DNA of 64,000 nucleotides. Origin: Pseudarthrobacter chlorophenolicus (GTDB lineage: Bacteria > Actinomycetota > Actinomycetes > Actinomycetales > Micrococcaceae). The first letter of the stretch is position 1, and every line of letters begins with the position of its first letter. The notes beneath the pieces are model-generated. The model searched no databases. It was not told where the DNA came from and saw nothing but the letters and a program-made list of their open reading frames with translations. Both the position numbers and the translations under genes were made by a program. Shown piece after piece: positions 45,475 to 53,548 of this stretch. The stretch is taken from positions 124,001 to 188,000 of the forward strand of contig NZ_JZTW01000005.1 in the NCBI RefSeq assembly GCF_000962805.1, in the 5' to 3' direction.

Positions 45475-46068
45475 TCAGCGCCGGGCTGCCTTGCGGGCCG
45501 CGTTCTTTTGGGCTTTGCGGGAGACGGGCTTCAGGGCCTTCCGTGCGGCCTCTTCAGCCAGAGTCTGCTGGCGCCGGGCGTCAATGATGTCGTTGAACAG
45601 CGACGAGGCGAAGACGCCGCCGTCCTGCGCAAACACCTCATAGGGATAACCCTCGAAGGCCGCGGGGACGGTCCCGGCGGTGAACGGTTGCCCTCCCGCT
45701 GCCCTTGCAGCTGCGTCACCCAGCGCCCAGGTGCGGGTCAGGTGCCGGGTAAGGTTTTCACCGGCAAAAGCCGCGGCGTCGCCGGACACAGCGGCACGCT
45801 TCAGCAGTTCCTCAAGTTCGCCGGCCAGGATCCCGGCCGCCTGTGCGTCTGCTTCCTCGGGTCCGGCGAGTTCCGCCGCGGCGGCATCCACTGCTTCACT
45901 CCAGTCAGTCGTCCCGCGGAACGTCTTCCACGTGGGAAACCAGACCACGGTGCCCGCCGCGTGGTTATGGATGTGCAGGAGCCCGGTGCTCTTCTCCGTG
46001 GAGGAGTGGTCGTGGCCGTCCGCTTCAGCGTTGGCGATGAGCTCTGCAAGGGTGGGTGCGCTGGTCAT
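45475..46068 (-). CDS. Conserved-looking hypothetical protein, soluble
   Basis: 197 residues from the ATG at 46068; the frame extends to a GTG at 46107. I do not recognise it. The N-terminal third has HDHSSTEKSTGLLHIHNHAA and VVWFPTWKTFRGTTDWSEAVD, rich in His. The middle is an Ala/Glu helix region, and the C-terminus a basic Arg/Lys/Ala tail (RKALKPVSRKAQKNAARKAA) that may bind nucleic acid. No signal peptide or membrane segment. Codon use looks like its neighbours. It is convergent with ilvE and divergent from the MBL hydrolase. Confidence 0.65.
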   Translation of the reverse strand: MTSAPTLAELIANAEADGHDHSSTEKSTGLLHIHNHAAGTVVWFPTWKTFRGTTDWSEAVDAAAAELAGPEEADAQAAGILAGELEELLKRAAVSGDAAAFAGENLTRHLTRTWALGDAAARAAGGQPFTAGTVPAAFEGYPYEVFAQDGGVFASSLFNDIIDARRQQTLAEEAARKALKPVSRKAQKNAARKAARR

Positions 46069-46202
46069 GGATGTATCCGGCTTTCCTGGTGGTGGGTGGG
46101 TCGTCACTTGTGGTCAACCCACCCGGGCGTTCGATCTATTCCGGCCAATGATCCGGCGCCGGTGGGCGGACAGCCCCGGTCCATCGGTGCAAGGATGGGG
46201 AA

Positions 46203-47030
46203 GTGACTCCCGATCCAGCCACCACCCTGCAGCGCAGTTCCGAACTGACCCGGTTCATCCTTGCCCCCAATCCCGGGCCCATGAGCCTGGACGGAACCAA
46301 CTCCTATGTCCTTGCTGCGCCCGGAAGCCCCACCGTGGTGGTGGTGGATCCCGGGCCGGACCACGAAGCCCATCTGCTGGCGCTGGCGCGTGTGGCCGCC
46401 GTCGAACTCGTCCTCATCACCCACCGGCACGCCGACCACACGGCCGGTTCGTCGAAGCTGCACCAGCTGACCGGCGCCCCCGTCCGCGCCGCGGATCCCG
46501 CCCACTGCCACGGCGGGGGAGTGCCGCTGCGGGACGGCGAGGTGGTCCGCGCCGGGGGGCTTGAGCTAAACGTCCTGGCCACCCCGGGGCATACCTCCGA
46601 CTCGGTCTGCTTCCACCTGCCCGGCGACGGGCCGGAAGGGTCCGTCCTGACGGGGGACACCATCCTGGGCAGGGGAACCACCATGCTGGATTTTCCCGAT
46701 GGGACGCTGGGGGACTACCTGGCCACCCTGGACCGGCTTGAGGCCTTGGGTCCGGCCACGGTCATGCCGGCGCACGGGCCCGTCCTGCCCTCGCTGGCAG
46801 AGGTTGTCCGCGGCTACCGGACGCACCGCCATGAACGCCTGGCGCAGATCCGCGAAACCCTGGACCGGCTGGGCCGGGACGCGTCCGTCCGTGACGTGGC
46901 GGACGCCGTCTATTCCGACGTCGGACCCTCCGTCAGGCGGGCCGCCGAGATGTCAGTGGCCGCGCAGCTGCACTACCTGCTGGAGGGGCCCGGCAATGCG
47001 GGCGCCCAGCGGGGAAACGGTAGGGTATGA
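46203..47030 (+). CDS. Metallo-beta-lactamase fold hydrolase (LACTB2/glyoxalase-II-like)
   Basis: 275 residues. The metal motif is ITHRHADHTAG, with the later His in LATPGHTSDS, Asp in LTGDTILGRG and His in MPAHGPV. GTNSYVLAAPG near the N-terminus is typical of the LACTB2-like branch, which includes nucleases and thioester hydrolases. The C-terminal winged-helix tail (about 215-262) with RETLDRLGRDASVRDVAD fits that branch. GTG start with GGATGGGG upstream. Substrate unknown. The next gene starts 4 bases after its stop. Confidence 0.88.
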   Translation: MTPDPATTLQRSSELTRFILAPNPGPMSLDGTNSYVLAAPGSPTVVVVDPGPDHEAHLLALARVAAVELVLITHRHADHTAGSSKLHQLTGAPVRAADPAHCHGGGVPLRDGEVVRAGGLELNVLATPGHTSDSVCFHLPGDGPEGSVLTGDTILGRGTTMLDFPDGTLGDYLATLDRLEALGPATVMPAHGPVLPSLAEVVRGYRTHRHERLAQIRETLDRLGRDASVRDVADAVYSDVGPSVRRAAEMSVAAQLHYLLEGPGNAGAQRGNGRV

Positions 47031-47033
47031 ACC
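47021..47033 (+). promoter_or_regulatory. -10-like box directly before the FAH gene
   Basis: TAGGGT (47021-47026) ends 7 bases before the ATG at 47034 and overlaps the end of the MBL gene. It suggests an additional leaderless transcript for the FAH gene and possibly gltX. Confidence 0.45.
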
Positions 47034-47810
47034 ATGCGTATTGCGAGGTTTGTTGTCGATTCCGATCCCCTGTACGGCGTTGTTGAAGGTGACGCCGGCA
47101 GCGAGGAGATTACTGTCATCCAGGGTGACCCGTTCTTCAATGGCGTGGAGCGCACGTCGGTCCGCCACAAGCTGGAGGACGTCCGGCTGCTGGCCCCGAT
47201 CATCCCGCGCAGCAAGGTGATCGGCGTCGGCCGGAACTTCGTTGAGCACGCCCACGAGCTCGGCAACGATGTGCCGGCCCAGCCGCTGCTGTTCCTGAAG
47301 CCGAACACTGCCGTCGTCGGCCCGAACGATCCCGTGGTGCTGCCGGAGTTCTCCGAGGAAATCTCCTTTGAGGCCGAGCTGTGCGTGGTCATCGGCCGGA
47401 TCTGCAAAGACGTTCCCGAGGACCGCGTGGACGACGTCATCTTCGGCTACACCTGCGGCAACGACCTTACGGCCCGCGACGTCCAGAAGACCGACCTGCA
47501 GTGGACCCGTGCCAAGGGGTTCGATACCTCGGCGCCGCTTGGCCCATGGATCGAAACGGAGCTGGACACCGAGGACCTGCACATCCAGGGCAGGCTCAAC
47601 GGCGAATTACGCCAGGACGGCAACACCAACCAGATGATCCGCGGCGTCCGGGAACTGGTGTCCATCGTGTCCCAGGCGTTCACCCTGCTGCCCGGTGACG
47701 TCATCATGACCGGCACTCCCGCCGGCGTCGGCCTGGTCACCGCCGGAGACCGGTATGAAGTGGAAATCGAAGGCATCGGCCGGCTGTCCAACCCAATCGT
47801 CCGCCGCTAA
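47034..47810 (+). CDS. Fumarylacetoacetate hydrolase family protein
   Basis: 258 residues. The FAH fold is clear: [32 protein letters not shown], the metal-binding Glu-Glu in [26 protein letters not shown], and [14 protein letters not shown]. Family members hydrolyse or isomerise 2-oxo-acid derivatives, including oxaloacetate decarboxylase and HHDD isomerase activities. The gene is next to gltX, as in other actinobacteria, so the label is a fold assignment and the true substrate is open. Confidence 0.92.
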   Translation: MRIARFVVDSDPLYGVVEGDAGSEEITVIQGDPFFNGVERTSVRHKLEDVRLLAPIIPRSKVIGVGRNFVEHAHELGNDVPAQPLLFLKPNTAVVGPNDPVVLPEFSEEISFEAELCVVIGRICKDVPEDRVDDVIFGYTCGNDLTARDVQKTDLQWTRAKGFDTSAPLGPWIETELDTEDLHIQGRLNGELRQDGNTNQMIRGVRELVSIVSQAFTLLPGDVIMTGTPAGVGLVTAGDRYEVEIEGIGRLSNPIVRR

Positions 47811-47860
47811 GGGACAGACCGCGGTGGCGGCAGGCGCCAGACGGTAAAGTTGAAGCCACT

Positions 47861-49375
47861 ATGACTATCGCTTCTTCGTCGCCTGCTGCCTCCATCCCGC
47901 CTGTTACCGCGGAAACACCCGTCCGGGTCCGTTTCTGCCCCTCACCCACCGGCACTCCGCACGTGGGGCTGATCCGTACCGCACTCTTCAACTGGGCGTA
48001 CGCACGGCACACCAAGGGCACCCTGGTGTTCCGCATCGAGGACACCGACGCGGCGCGGGACAGCGAGGAGAGCTACCACCAGCTGCTGGACGCGCTGAAA
48101 TGGCTCGGCATCGACTGGGACGAGGGCGTCGAGGTGGGCGGCCCGCACGAACCCTACCGGCAGTCGCAGCGCAGCGACATCTATCAGGACGTCATCAAGC
48201 GGTTGCATGAGGGCGGCTTCATCTACGAGTCGTACTCCACGCCGGAGGAGATTGAGGCCCGCCACCGTGCCGCCGGCCGTGACCCCAAGCTCGGCTATGA
48301 CGGGTACGACCGGCACCTGACGGAGGAGCAGCTTGCCCAGTACCGCGCCGAGGGCCGCCAGGCCGTGCTCCGCCTCCGGATGCCCGACGAGGACCTGACC
48401 TTCACCGACCTGGTCCGCGGCGACATCACCTTCAAGGCCGGGTCCGTGCCGGACTTTGCCGTGGTCCGGGCCAACGGCGCACCGCTCTACACGCTGGTGA
48501 ACCCCGTGGACGACGCCCTGATGGGCATCACCCATGTGCTTCGCGGCGAAGACCTGCTCAGCTCCACCCCGCGGCAGATTGCGCTCTACCGTGCGCTGTA
48601 CGCCATCGGCGTGGCAGAGTACATGCCGGAGTTCGGCCACCTGCCCTACGTCATGGGCCAAGGCAACAAGAAGCTTTCCAAGCGTGATCCCGAGTCCAGC
48701 CTCTTCCTGCACCGCGAGCGGGGCTTCATCCCGGAGGGCCTGCTGAACTACCTGTCCCTGCTGGGCTGGTCACTCAGCGCCGACGAGGACATCTTCACCG
48801 TGGAGCAACTGGTGGAGAACTTCGACATCCACGACGTCCTGGCCAACCCCGCACGCTTCGACCTGAAGAAGGCAGAAGCCATCAACGGCACGCATGTGCG
48901 GATGCTCGCCCCGGAGGATTTCCGGAACCGGGTGGCGCACTACCTGCGGGAAGCCGGACTGGTGGGGGAGATCCTGACCGACCGCGAAGAGGAGATCGTC
49001 ACCGAGGCTGCGCCCCTGATCCAGGAGCGCATCACCCTGCTGGGCGAAGCTCCGGAGATGATCGCCTTCCTGTTCAAAGCTGATGAGGCCATTGACGTGG
49101 CCGACGACGCGCGCAAGGGCCTGCCGGAAAACCTGGCCGAAGTCCTGGACGCAGCGATCAGTGCCCTTGAGCCCATTGGTGAATGGAATCCGGAGACCAT
49201 CCAGGCAGCCCTCAAACAGGCCCTTGTTGAGGACCTTGGACTGAAGCCGCGCCTGGCTTTCGGACCGGTCCGTACTGCCGTGTCCGGCCGCCGCATCTCG
49301 CCGCCGCTGTTCGAGTCCATGGTGATCCTGGGCAAGGAAGCGTCCCTGCGCAGGCTTCAGGCCTTCCGCGGCTGA
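47861..49375 (+). CDS. gltX: Glutamyl-tRNA synthetase
   Basis: 504 residues. The HIGH-like motif is in [20 protein letters not shown] and the KMSKS-like loop is [17 protein letters not shown] leading 20-residue Ser/Pro extension precedes the catalytic core. The C-terminal anticodon-binding helical domain spans about 330-500. In organisms lacking GlnRS it also mischarges tRNA-Gln for GatCAB amidation; GlnRS presence cannot be judged here. tRNA-Gln and tRNA-Glu genes lie 3 kb downstream. Confidence 0.97.
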   Translation: MTIASSSPAASIPPVTAETPVRVRFCPSPTGTPHVGLIRTALFNWAYARHTKGTLVFRIEDTDAARDSEESYHQLLDALKWLGIDWDEGVEVGGPHEPYRQSQRSDIYQDVIKRLHEGGFIYESYSTPEEIEARHRAAGRDPKLGYDGYDRHLTEEQLAQYRAEGRQAVLRLRMPDEDLTFTDLVRGDITFKAGSVPDFAVVRANGAPLYTLVNPVDDALMGITHVLRGEDLLSSTPRQIALYRALYAIGVAEYMPEFGHLPYVMGQGNKKLSKRDPESSLFLHRERGFIPEGLLNYLSLLGWSLSADEDIFTVEQLVENFDIHDVLANPARFDLKKAEAINGTHVRMLAPEDFRNRVAHYLREAGLVGEILTDREEEIVTEAAPLIQERITLLGEAPEMIAFLFKADEAIDVADDARKGLPENLAEVLDAAISALEPIGEWNPETIQAALKQALVEDLGLKPRLAFGPVRTAVSGRRISPPLFESMVILGKEASLRRLQAFRG

Positions 49376-50121
49376 TGGTTGTGGCCAGTTCCGCTGCCGG
49401 CGGCATCCTGGCGGCCCGCGTGGGTACCGTCCGGGGCGTCCTGTTCGATATCGACGACACGCTCGTGGATCTCGAATACTCCATGACCACCGCATTGCGG
49501 GAGGTCAGCGAGCATCTCCTGCCCGGTCTCGACCAGTCCGGGTGGGAGCGGTTCGGCCGCATCTTCACGCATGAGACGACTCATTATTACGACCAGTACC
49601 TTGCGGGGGAGCTGACATTCAACGAGCAGCGCCTCCTGCGGGGCAGGGCTGCATTGGGACACTTCGGCATCGAACTGGCCGACGGCGAGGAGTCCCACCA
49701 GTGGCTGACCGCCTACATCCAGAAGCAGCCGTCCTATGTGAAGCCGTTCCCGGACGTCCTGCCGCTGCTTGATGTCCTGGACGAAGCAGGGATCCCGTAC
49801 GGGGCCGTGAGCAACAACGTCCACGACTACCAAAGGGCGAAACTGGACGGCGCCGGGCTGGAACGGGTGGCGCACCTCGTAGGCACGGACACTTTGGGGG
49901 TGGCCAAGCCCAATCCGGCGATCTACCTCGAAGGCGTCCGGCTCCTGGGTACGGCCCCCTCCGAAACCCTTTACGTGGGCGACAACAGGTTGCTCGATGC
50001 GGAGGGCTCGACGGCGGCCGGGCTGCAGGGGGTCTGGCTGAACCGGAACGCGGAAACCGCGGCGCATTTTTCAGGTGCCGCGGTTTCCACGCTGGCGGAA
50101 TTGCTCCCGCTCTTCCACTAG
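49375..50121 (+). CDS. HAD-superfamily hydrolase
   Basis: 248 residues. Motif I is LFDIDDTLVDLEYSM (two Asp; nucleophile and acid/base), motif II lies in AVSNN, motif III in GVAKPNPAIYLEG (Lys), and motif IV in YVGDNRLLDAEGS. The alpha-helical cap between motifs I and II places it with subfamily I (phosphoglycolate phosphatase/L-2-haloacid-like). The ATG shares a base with the gltX stop (TGATG), so they are coupled. Substrate is probably a small phosphorylated metabolite. Confidence 0.92.
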   Translation: MVVASSAAGGILAARVGTVRGVLFDIDDTLVDLEYSMTTALREVSEHLLPGLDQSGWERFGRIFTHETTHYYDQYLAGELTFNEQRLLRGRAALGHFGIELADGEESHQWLTAYIQKQPSYVKPFPDVLPLLDVLDEAGIPYGAVSNNVHDYQRAKLDGAGLERVAHLVGTDTLGVAKPNPAIYLEGVRLLGTAPSETLYVGDNRLLDAEGSTAAGLQGVWLNRNAETAAHFSGAAVSTLAELLPLFH

Positions 50122-50188
50122 GCGTCGTGCCCGTTCAGTGCCGCTGAACCGCTGTCGGCCAACCCGCCGTTGCTGAGCCCGCCACCGC

Positions 50189-51782
50189 TCAGTCCGTTCC
50201 CGGACGGGCGGCGCGGCGGCGAAGGACCATGAAGGCGGCGACGCCGGCGGCCAGCAGCAGCGCGATGAGCAGAAGCGCTGTCGCGGGACCGTTCAGCCAT
50301 GACGACGGCGATACTGCCGCCACTTTGGCCTGCAGCTCTTCCGTACCGGCGGCAAGCTGTGAGTTCCCGTTGGCGAGGCTGCCGGCGCCCTCGGCCAGCC
50401 TGCCCGAACCATCGTCCAGCTTGCCGTTGCCCTCGGCGAGCTTTCCTGTGCCCTCAGCCAGCTGGCTGCTGCCGGCCTGGAGCGTGCCTGCCCCGGCGCT
50501 TAGCTGCACGGTGCCGTCGGCAAGGGCCTGCGCTCCGGCGAGGAGACCAGGGTTTGCCGGGTCTCCGTCGCCGTTGATCCCTGCCGTGAGTTTGGCGGTG
50601 CCGTCATGGAGGCTGTTGGCGGCATAGATCAGTCCCGGCTTCTCCGGGTCCCCGGGCACGCCGTCCATGCCGGTGCGGATCTTTGCCGTGCCGTCGGCAA
50701 GGAGTGAAGTGCCCAAGACAACACCAGGGTTTTGCGGGTCCGTGGAATTGAGCCGCTCCGCGAGGGTGGCAAAGCCTGCGGTGAGCCTGCCCGCACCGGC
50801 ATTCAGCTCGTTGGCTCCCGCGGTGAGGGTGCTGGTTCCGGCCTTGAGCCTACCGGCGCCGTCGCTGAGTGCAGTGGCCCCGGAGTCGAGTTTGCCGGCA
50901 CCGGTATTGAGCTGGGCTGCCCCCGAGTAGGCCCTCCGGCCGCCCTCGGCAAGCTTGGCGATCTTGTCCTTGAGCAGGCCGATAGGCACCAAGCCCTGGG
51001 GGCCACGCCGCAGACTCGAGCTGGTCAAGGCCCTGGCTGAGTGCAGCCAGCCCATCTCCCTTCGCGGGGTCGTTGCCCTCGCCAGGGTATCCCTCAAGCC
51101 GATCCGTCCCGGCCTTGAGCTGGGCTGTGCCATCCCGCAGTGCCGCCGCGCCGACGTTGAGGGTGCCAGCACCGGTGTCCAGCAGTCCTGCGCCGGTAGA
51201 GAGGCGGCCGGTTCCTGCCGCCAATTGCCCGGCGCCGTCCGCAAGGTTGTTCGGCGCGTTCCCGGCCGGCGTGGGAGTCAGGGCAGTGGAAAGCTCGACG
51301 GCACCTGCCTGAAGCCTTTTGGCGCCGTCATCGACCTGGTAGACACCCGGAACGAGCCTGTTGACCACGTCGTTTTGGAGCTTGGTGGTGCCTGCATGCA
51401 GTTTGTCCGCTCCGGGTGCCAACTTGTCCCGGACCCCGGAGTAGATCTCGCCCGCCCCGGACTGGAGGGCCACTGCGCCGGTGCTGAGTGCCTTTGTCCC
51501 GTCTTCTACTTTGACGGAGCCGTCCCTGACCTGGACGGCGCCCGTGTTGGCCGCTCCGGCCCCATTGGCGAGCTGGCTGGAGCCATCCCTGAGTTGGGCC
51601 GCGCCGGCTGCTGCCCTGGCGGCGCCATCACTGAGCCGGGCTGCGCCGCCGGAGATCTGGCCGGTGAGGTAGGTGTAGAAGGCAAGGAGCAGGACAAGCA
51701 ACAGGGATAACGAGAAAATTGCAATGGATTGGGACCGGCTTTTGCGGCCGCTGGCCGCTATGGCTGCTGTACGGGTTGTCAA
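50189..51782 (-). pseudogene. Heptad-repeat (X-X-X-Leu-X-X-Gly, YhgE-like) membrane protein, frameshifted
   Basis: Two overlapping minus frames share one protein. The 5' part (from 51782) has a TM segment SIAIFSLSLLLVLLLAFYTYL and long DGAxxLxxG repeats. The 3' part (to 50189) continues the repeats and ends with TM segment ALLLIALLLAAGVAAFMVL. The frames join near 50998-51002, a run of five C on the coding strand; removing one base from 1594 gives a clean 530-residue protein. This is either a true frameshift or a sequencing/assembly error. Repeats of this type occur in YhgE/Pip and ESX-like surface proteins. The N-terminal part would be a 310-residue product if not corrected. Confidence 0.82.
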
Positions 51783-51892
51783 CGCTGACTTCCTAACCCG
51801 CCTCCGGACGACGCTGCCCGGCGGCGAAGACCAAGGTGATTGGAACGGTTCCAGTTCTTCGGAGGCGCCCGATTGGCAGGGCGGACATCTAG

Positions 51893-51922
51893 TTACTGAT
51901 GAGTAACTTACTCGACGGTAAC
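51893..51922. promoter_or_regulatory. Two tandem 15-base palindromic sites upstream of the heptad-repeat gene
   Basis: TTACTGATGAGTAAC (51893-51907) is followed directly by TTACTCGACGGTAAC (51908-51922). Each is an inverted repeat (TTACT/AGTAA; TTAC/GTAA) and the two repeat at 15-base spacing. This is the arrangement of a two-dimer operator, for example of a TetR-family regulator. The rest of 51783-52091 shows no gene. Confidence 0.6.
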
Positions 51923-52091
51923 TTTAACTCTGGCCGTTGGGCAAGGGTTGGGTACAAATGCAGCTTCGGGTGCCGGGAGGGGCTCGGCCACCTCGATTTG
52001 TGCGAGCCGAAAGTCTCGGGTAGAGTATTTTCTCGTGCTGAGGCGCACGGAGCAGGGCGAAGGCCCTGAATGCCGGGCCCGAAAGTTCCAT

Positions 52092-52163
52092 TGGGATATG
52101 GTGTAATTGGCAACACTACGGTTTCTGGTACCGTCATTCTAGGTTCGAGTCCTGGTATCCCAG
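52092..52163 (+). tRNA. tRNA-Gln (anticodon CTG)
   Basis: 72 bases. Acceptor TGGGATA pairs with TATCCCA, discriminator G. The anticodon stem ACGGT/ACCGT encloses loop TTCTGGT with anticodon CTG. T arm with GGTTCGAGTCC. No encoded CCA. Confidence 0.97.
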
Positions 52164-52290
52164 CTCTGATGTGAAAGTGTTTTTTGACTACATATCAGGC
52201 AGCTTCAAACGGCTCGCCGATTTGAGACTGGAGCAAGGTGTATGAAACAATCACTGAGCTTGAACGGCGGAAACGCCAAAAAAGTTACTT

Positions 52291-52363
52291 GGCCCCATCG
52301 TATAGCGGCCTAGTACGCTGCCCTCTCACGGCGGTAACGCGGGTTCGAATCCCGCTGGGGTCA
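52291..52363 (+). tRNA. tRNA-Glu (anticodon CTC)
   Basis: 73 bases. Acceptor GGCCCCA pairs with TGGGGTC (one G-T), discriminator A. The anticodon stem CTGCC/GGCGG encloses loop CTCTCAC with anticodon CTC. T arm GCGGG-TTCGAAT-CCCGC. CCA is encoded at 52364-52366. It lies 127 bases after tRNA-Gln; the gap is AT-richer than average. Confidence 0.96.
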
Positions 52364-52369
52364 CCAATG

Positions 52370-52412
52370 AAATGGTCCCGGGCAATAAGCCCGGGACCAT
52401 TTCTTTTGTTTA
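52370..52412 (+). terminator. Intrinsic terminator after tRNA-Glu
   Basis: AAATGGTCCCGGGC and GCCCGGGACCATTT are perfect 14-base arms with a 5-base loop AATAA, followed by CTTTTGTTT. Confidence 0.95.
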
Positions 52413-52443
52413 AGCTGCGCTAAAACTGCAAGTTCCTCAGCGC

Positions 52444-53541
52444 ATGCGGCGCTACTGTGGCCCCACTACGTCGTGGGGGGAAACCAGGCTCGGAACGAGC
52501 TTTGCCGAGGGCAAGAATTCACTGAACGCCATTCGGCTGACTCTTGCAGCTACCGTCATCCTGTCCCATTCCTGGTGGTTGGGCGGCTACGGTCCGGAGC
52601 CTCAGCCAGGCGGCCTCAAGCTCGGGAGTTGGGCGGTGCTCGGTTTCTTCGGCATTTCTGGCTATCTGATTACTCGAAGCCGGGTCCGGGCGGCAAGTTC
52701 GATGGATTATGCCAGAGGACGGTTCTGTCGCATTTTCCCAGGCCTGGCTGTTTGTGTTGCAGTGGTGGCCTTTGTTTTGGCTCCATTGACTGCGGCCGCA
52801 CGTGGTAACAACTATTCGCTGCGCGACGGGCTACTGTACTTCGTGACAAACCTGTCAGTTGGAACTCCTGGCATTGCACTGCCGGGCATACCCGGCTCAC
52901 TGGACGGGGTGCATGATCCTGGTTCCTGGAACGGTCCCCTGTGGACGCTCTTCTGGGAAGTTGCCTGCTACGCGCTGGTCGGAATCGTCCTGGGAGTCCT
53001 GAAAACCAATCTGGCGAGAATAGCGCTGTTGGTGCCCTTCGTGGCGGGGTCCGGCTTCGTCTTCACCCTTGACGCGGGATGGGGAGCGGTACCTACGCCG
53101 CAGGACTGGCCCCTGATCCCTGTCCTGACGTTCCTGGCGGGCTCCCTGGTCTATCTGTTTCAGGACAAGATACCGGTCCATCGCACAATGCTGGTTGGAG
53201 CCGCTGCCGGGGTGCTCGTGGCGGCGAGTTCGGGGTTCGCAGCGTCTTTGGTTCACATCCCACTAAGTGTCCTGCTCATTGCAGGCTCCCTTCACTTTCC
53301 CTTGAATCGACTGGCCCCGCGGTCTGACCTCTCGTTCGGCATCTACATATACGGCTGGCCCGTTCAGCAGATGTTGGCCGCGGCGGAATTTGAAACTCAC
53401 GTTTCACCTGTTGTCTTCGCCATGGCATCCCTGGCAGCCGTTACCCCCATGGCTTGGCTCTCGTGGCGTTGGGTAGAGGCTCCCGTCCTCATGTGGAGCC
53501 GTGCGCGGAATAGCCGACGGCAAGTGCCCCAACTGGCATGA
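52444..53541 (+). CDS. Acyltransferase-3 family membrane protein (OafA-like)
   Basis: 365 residues with about ten hydrophobic segments. The N-terminus has NSLNAIRLTLAATVILSHSWW (conserved R...H pair of the family), then GFFGISGYLITRSR and RFCRIFPGLAVCV, followed by SWNGPLWTLFWEVACYALV (W-E motif) in the middle. Members acylate exported sugars or glycans such as O-antigen, teichoic or mycolyl conjugates. The start is uncertain because no Shine-Dalgarno precedes the ATG. It lies right after a tRNA pair, and its base use (TTG, ATT, TTT codons) looks less GC-rich than the neighbours, so acquisition is possible. Confidence 0.85.
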   Translation: MRRYCGPTTSWGETRLGTSFAEGKNSLNAIRLTLAATVILSHSWWLGGYGPEPQPGGLKLGSWAVLGFFGISGYLITRSRVRAASSMDYARGRFCRIFPGLAVCVAVVAFVLAPLTAAARGNNYSLRDGLLYFVTNLSVGTPGIALPGIPGSLDGVHDPGSWNGPLWTLFWEVACYALVGIVLGVLKTNLARIALLVPFVAGSGFVFTLDAGWGAVPTPQDWPLIPVLTFLAGSLVYLFQDKIPVHRTMLVGAAAGVLVAASSGFAASLVHIPLSVLLIAGSLHFPLNRLAPRSDLSFGIYIYGWPVQQMLAAAEFETHVSPVVFAMASLAAVTPMAWLSWRWVEAPVLMWSRARNSRRQVPQLA

Positions 53542-53548
53542 TGTTGCT

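Noticed and set aside
53501..53548. Upstream ATG start of the first dynamin-like gene
   Set aside because: It would overlap the end of the acyltransferase by 41 bases and adds residues without family similarity; the GTG at 53549 is simpler.
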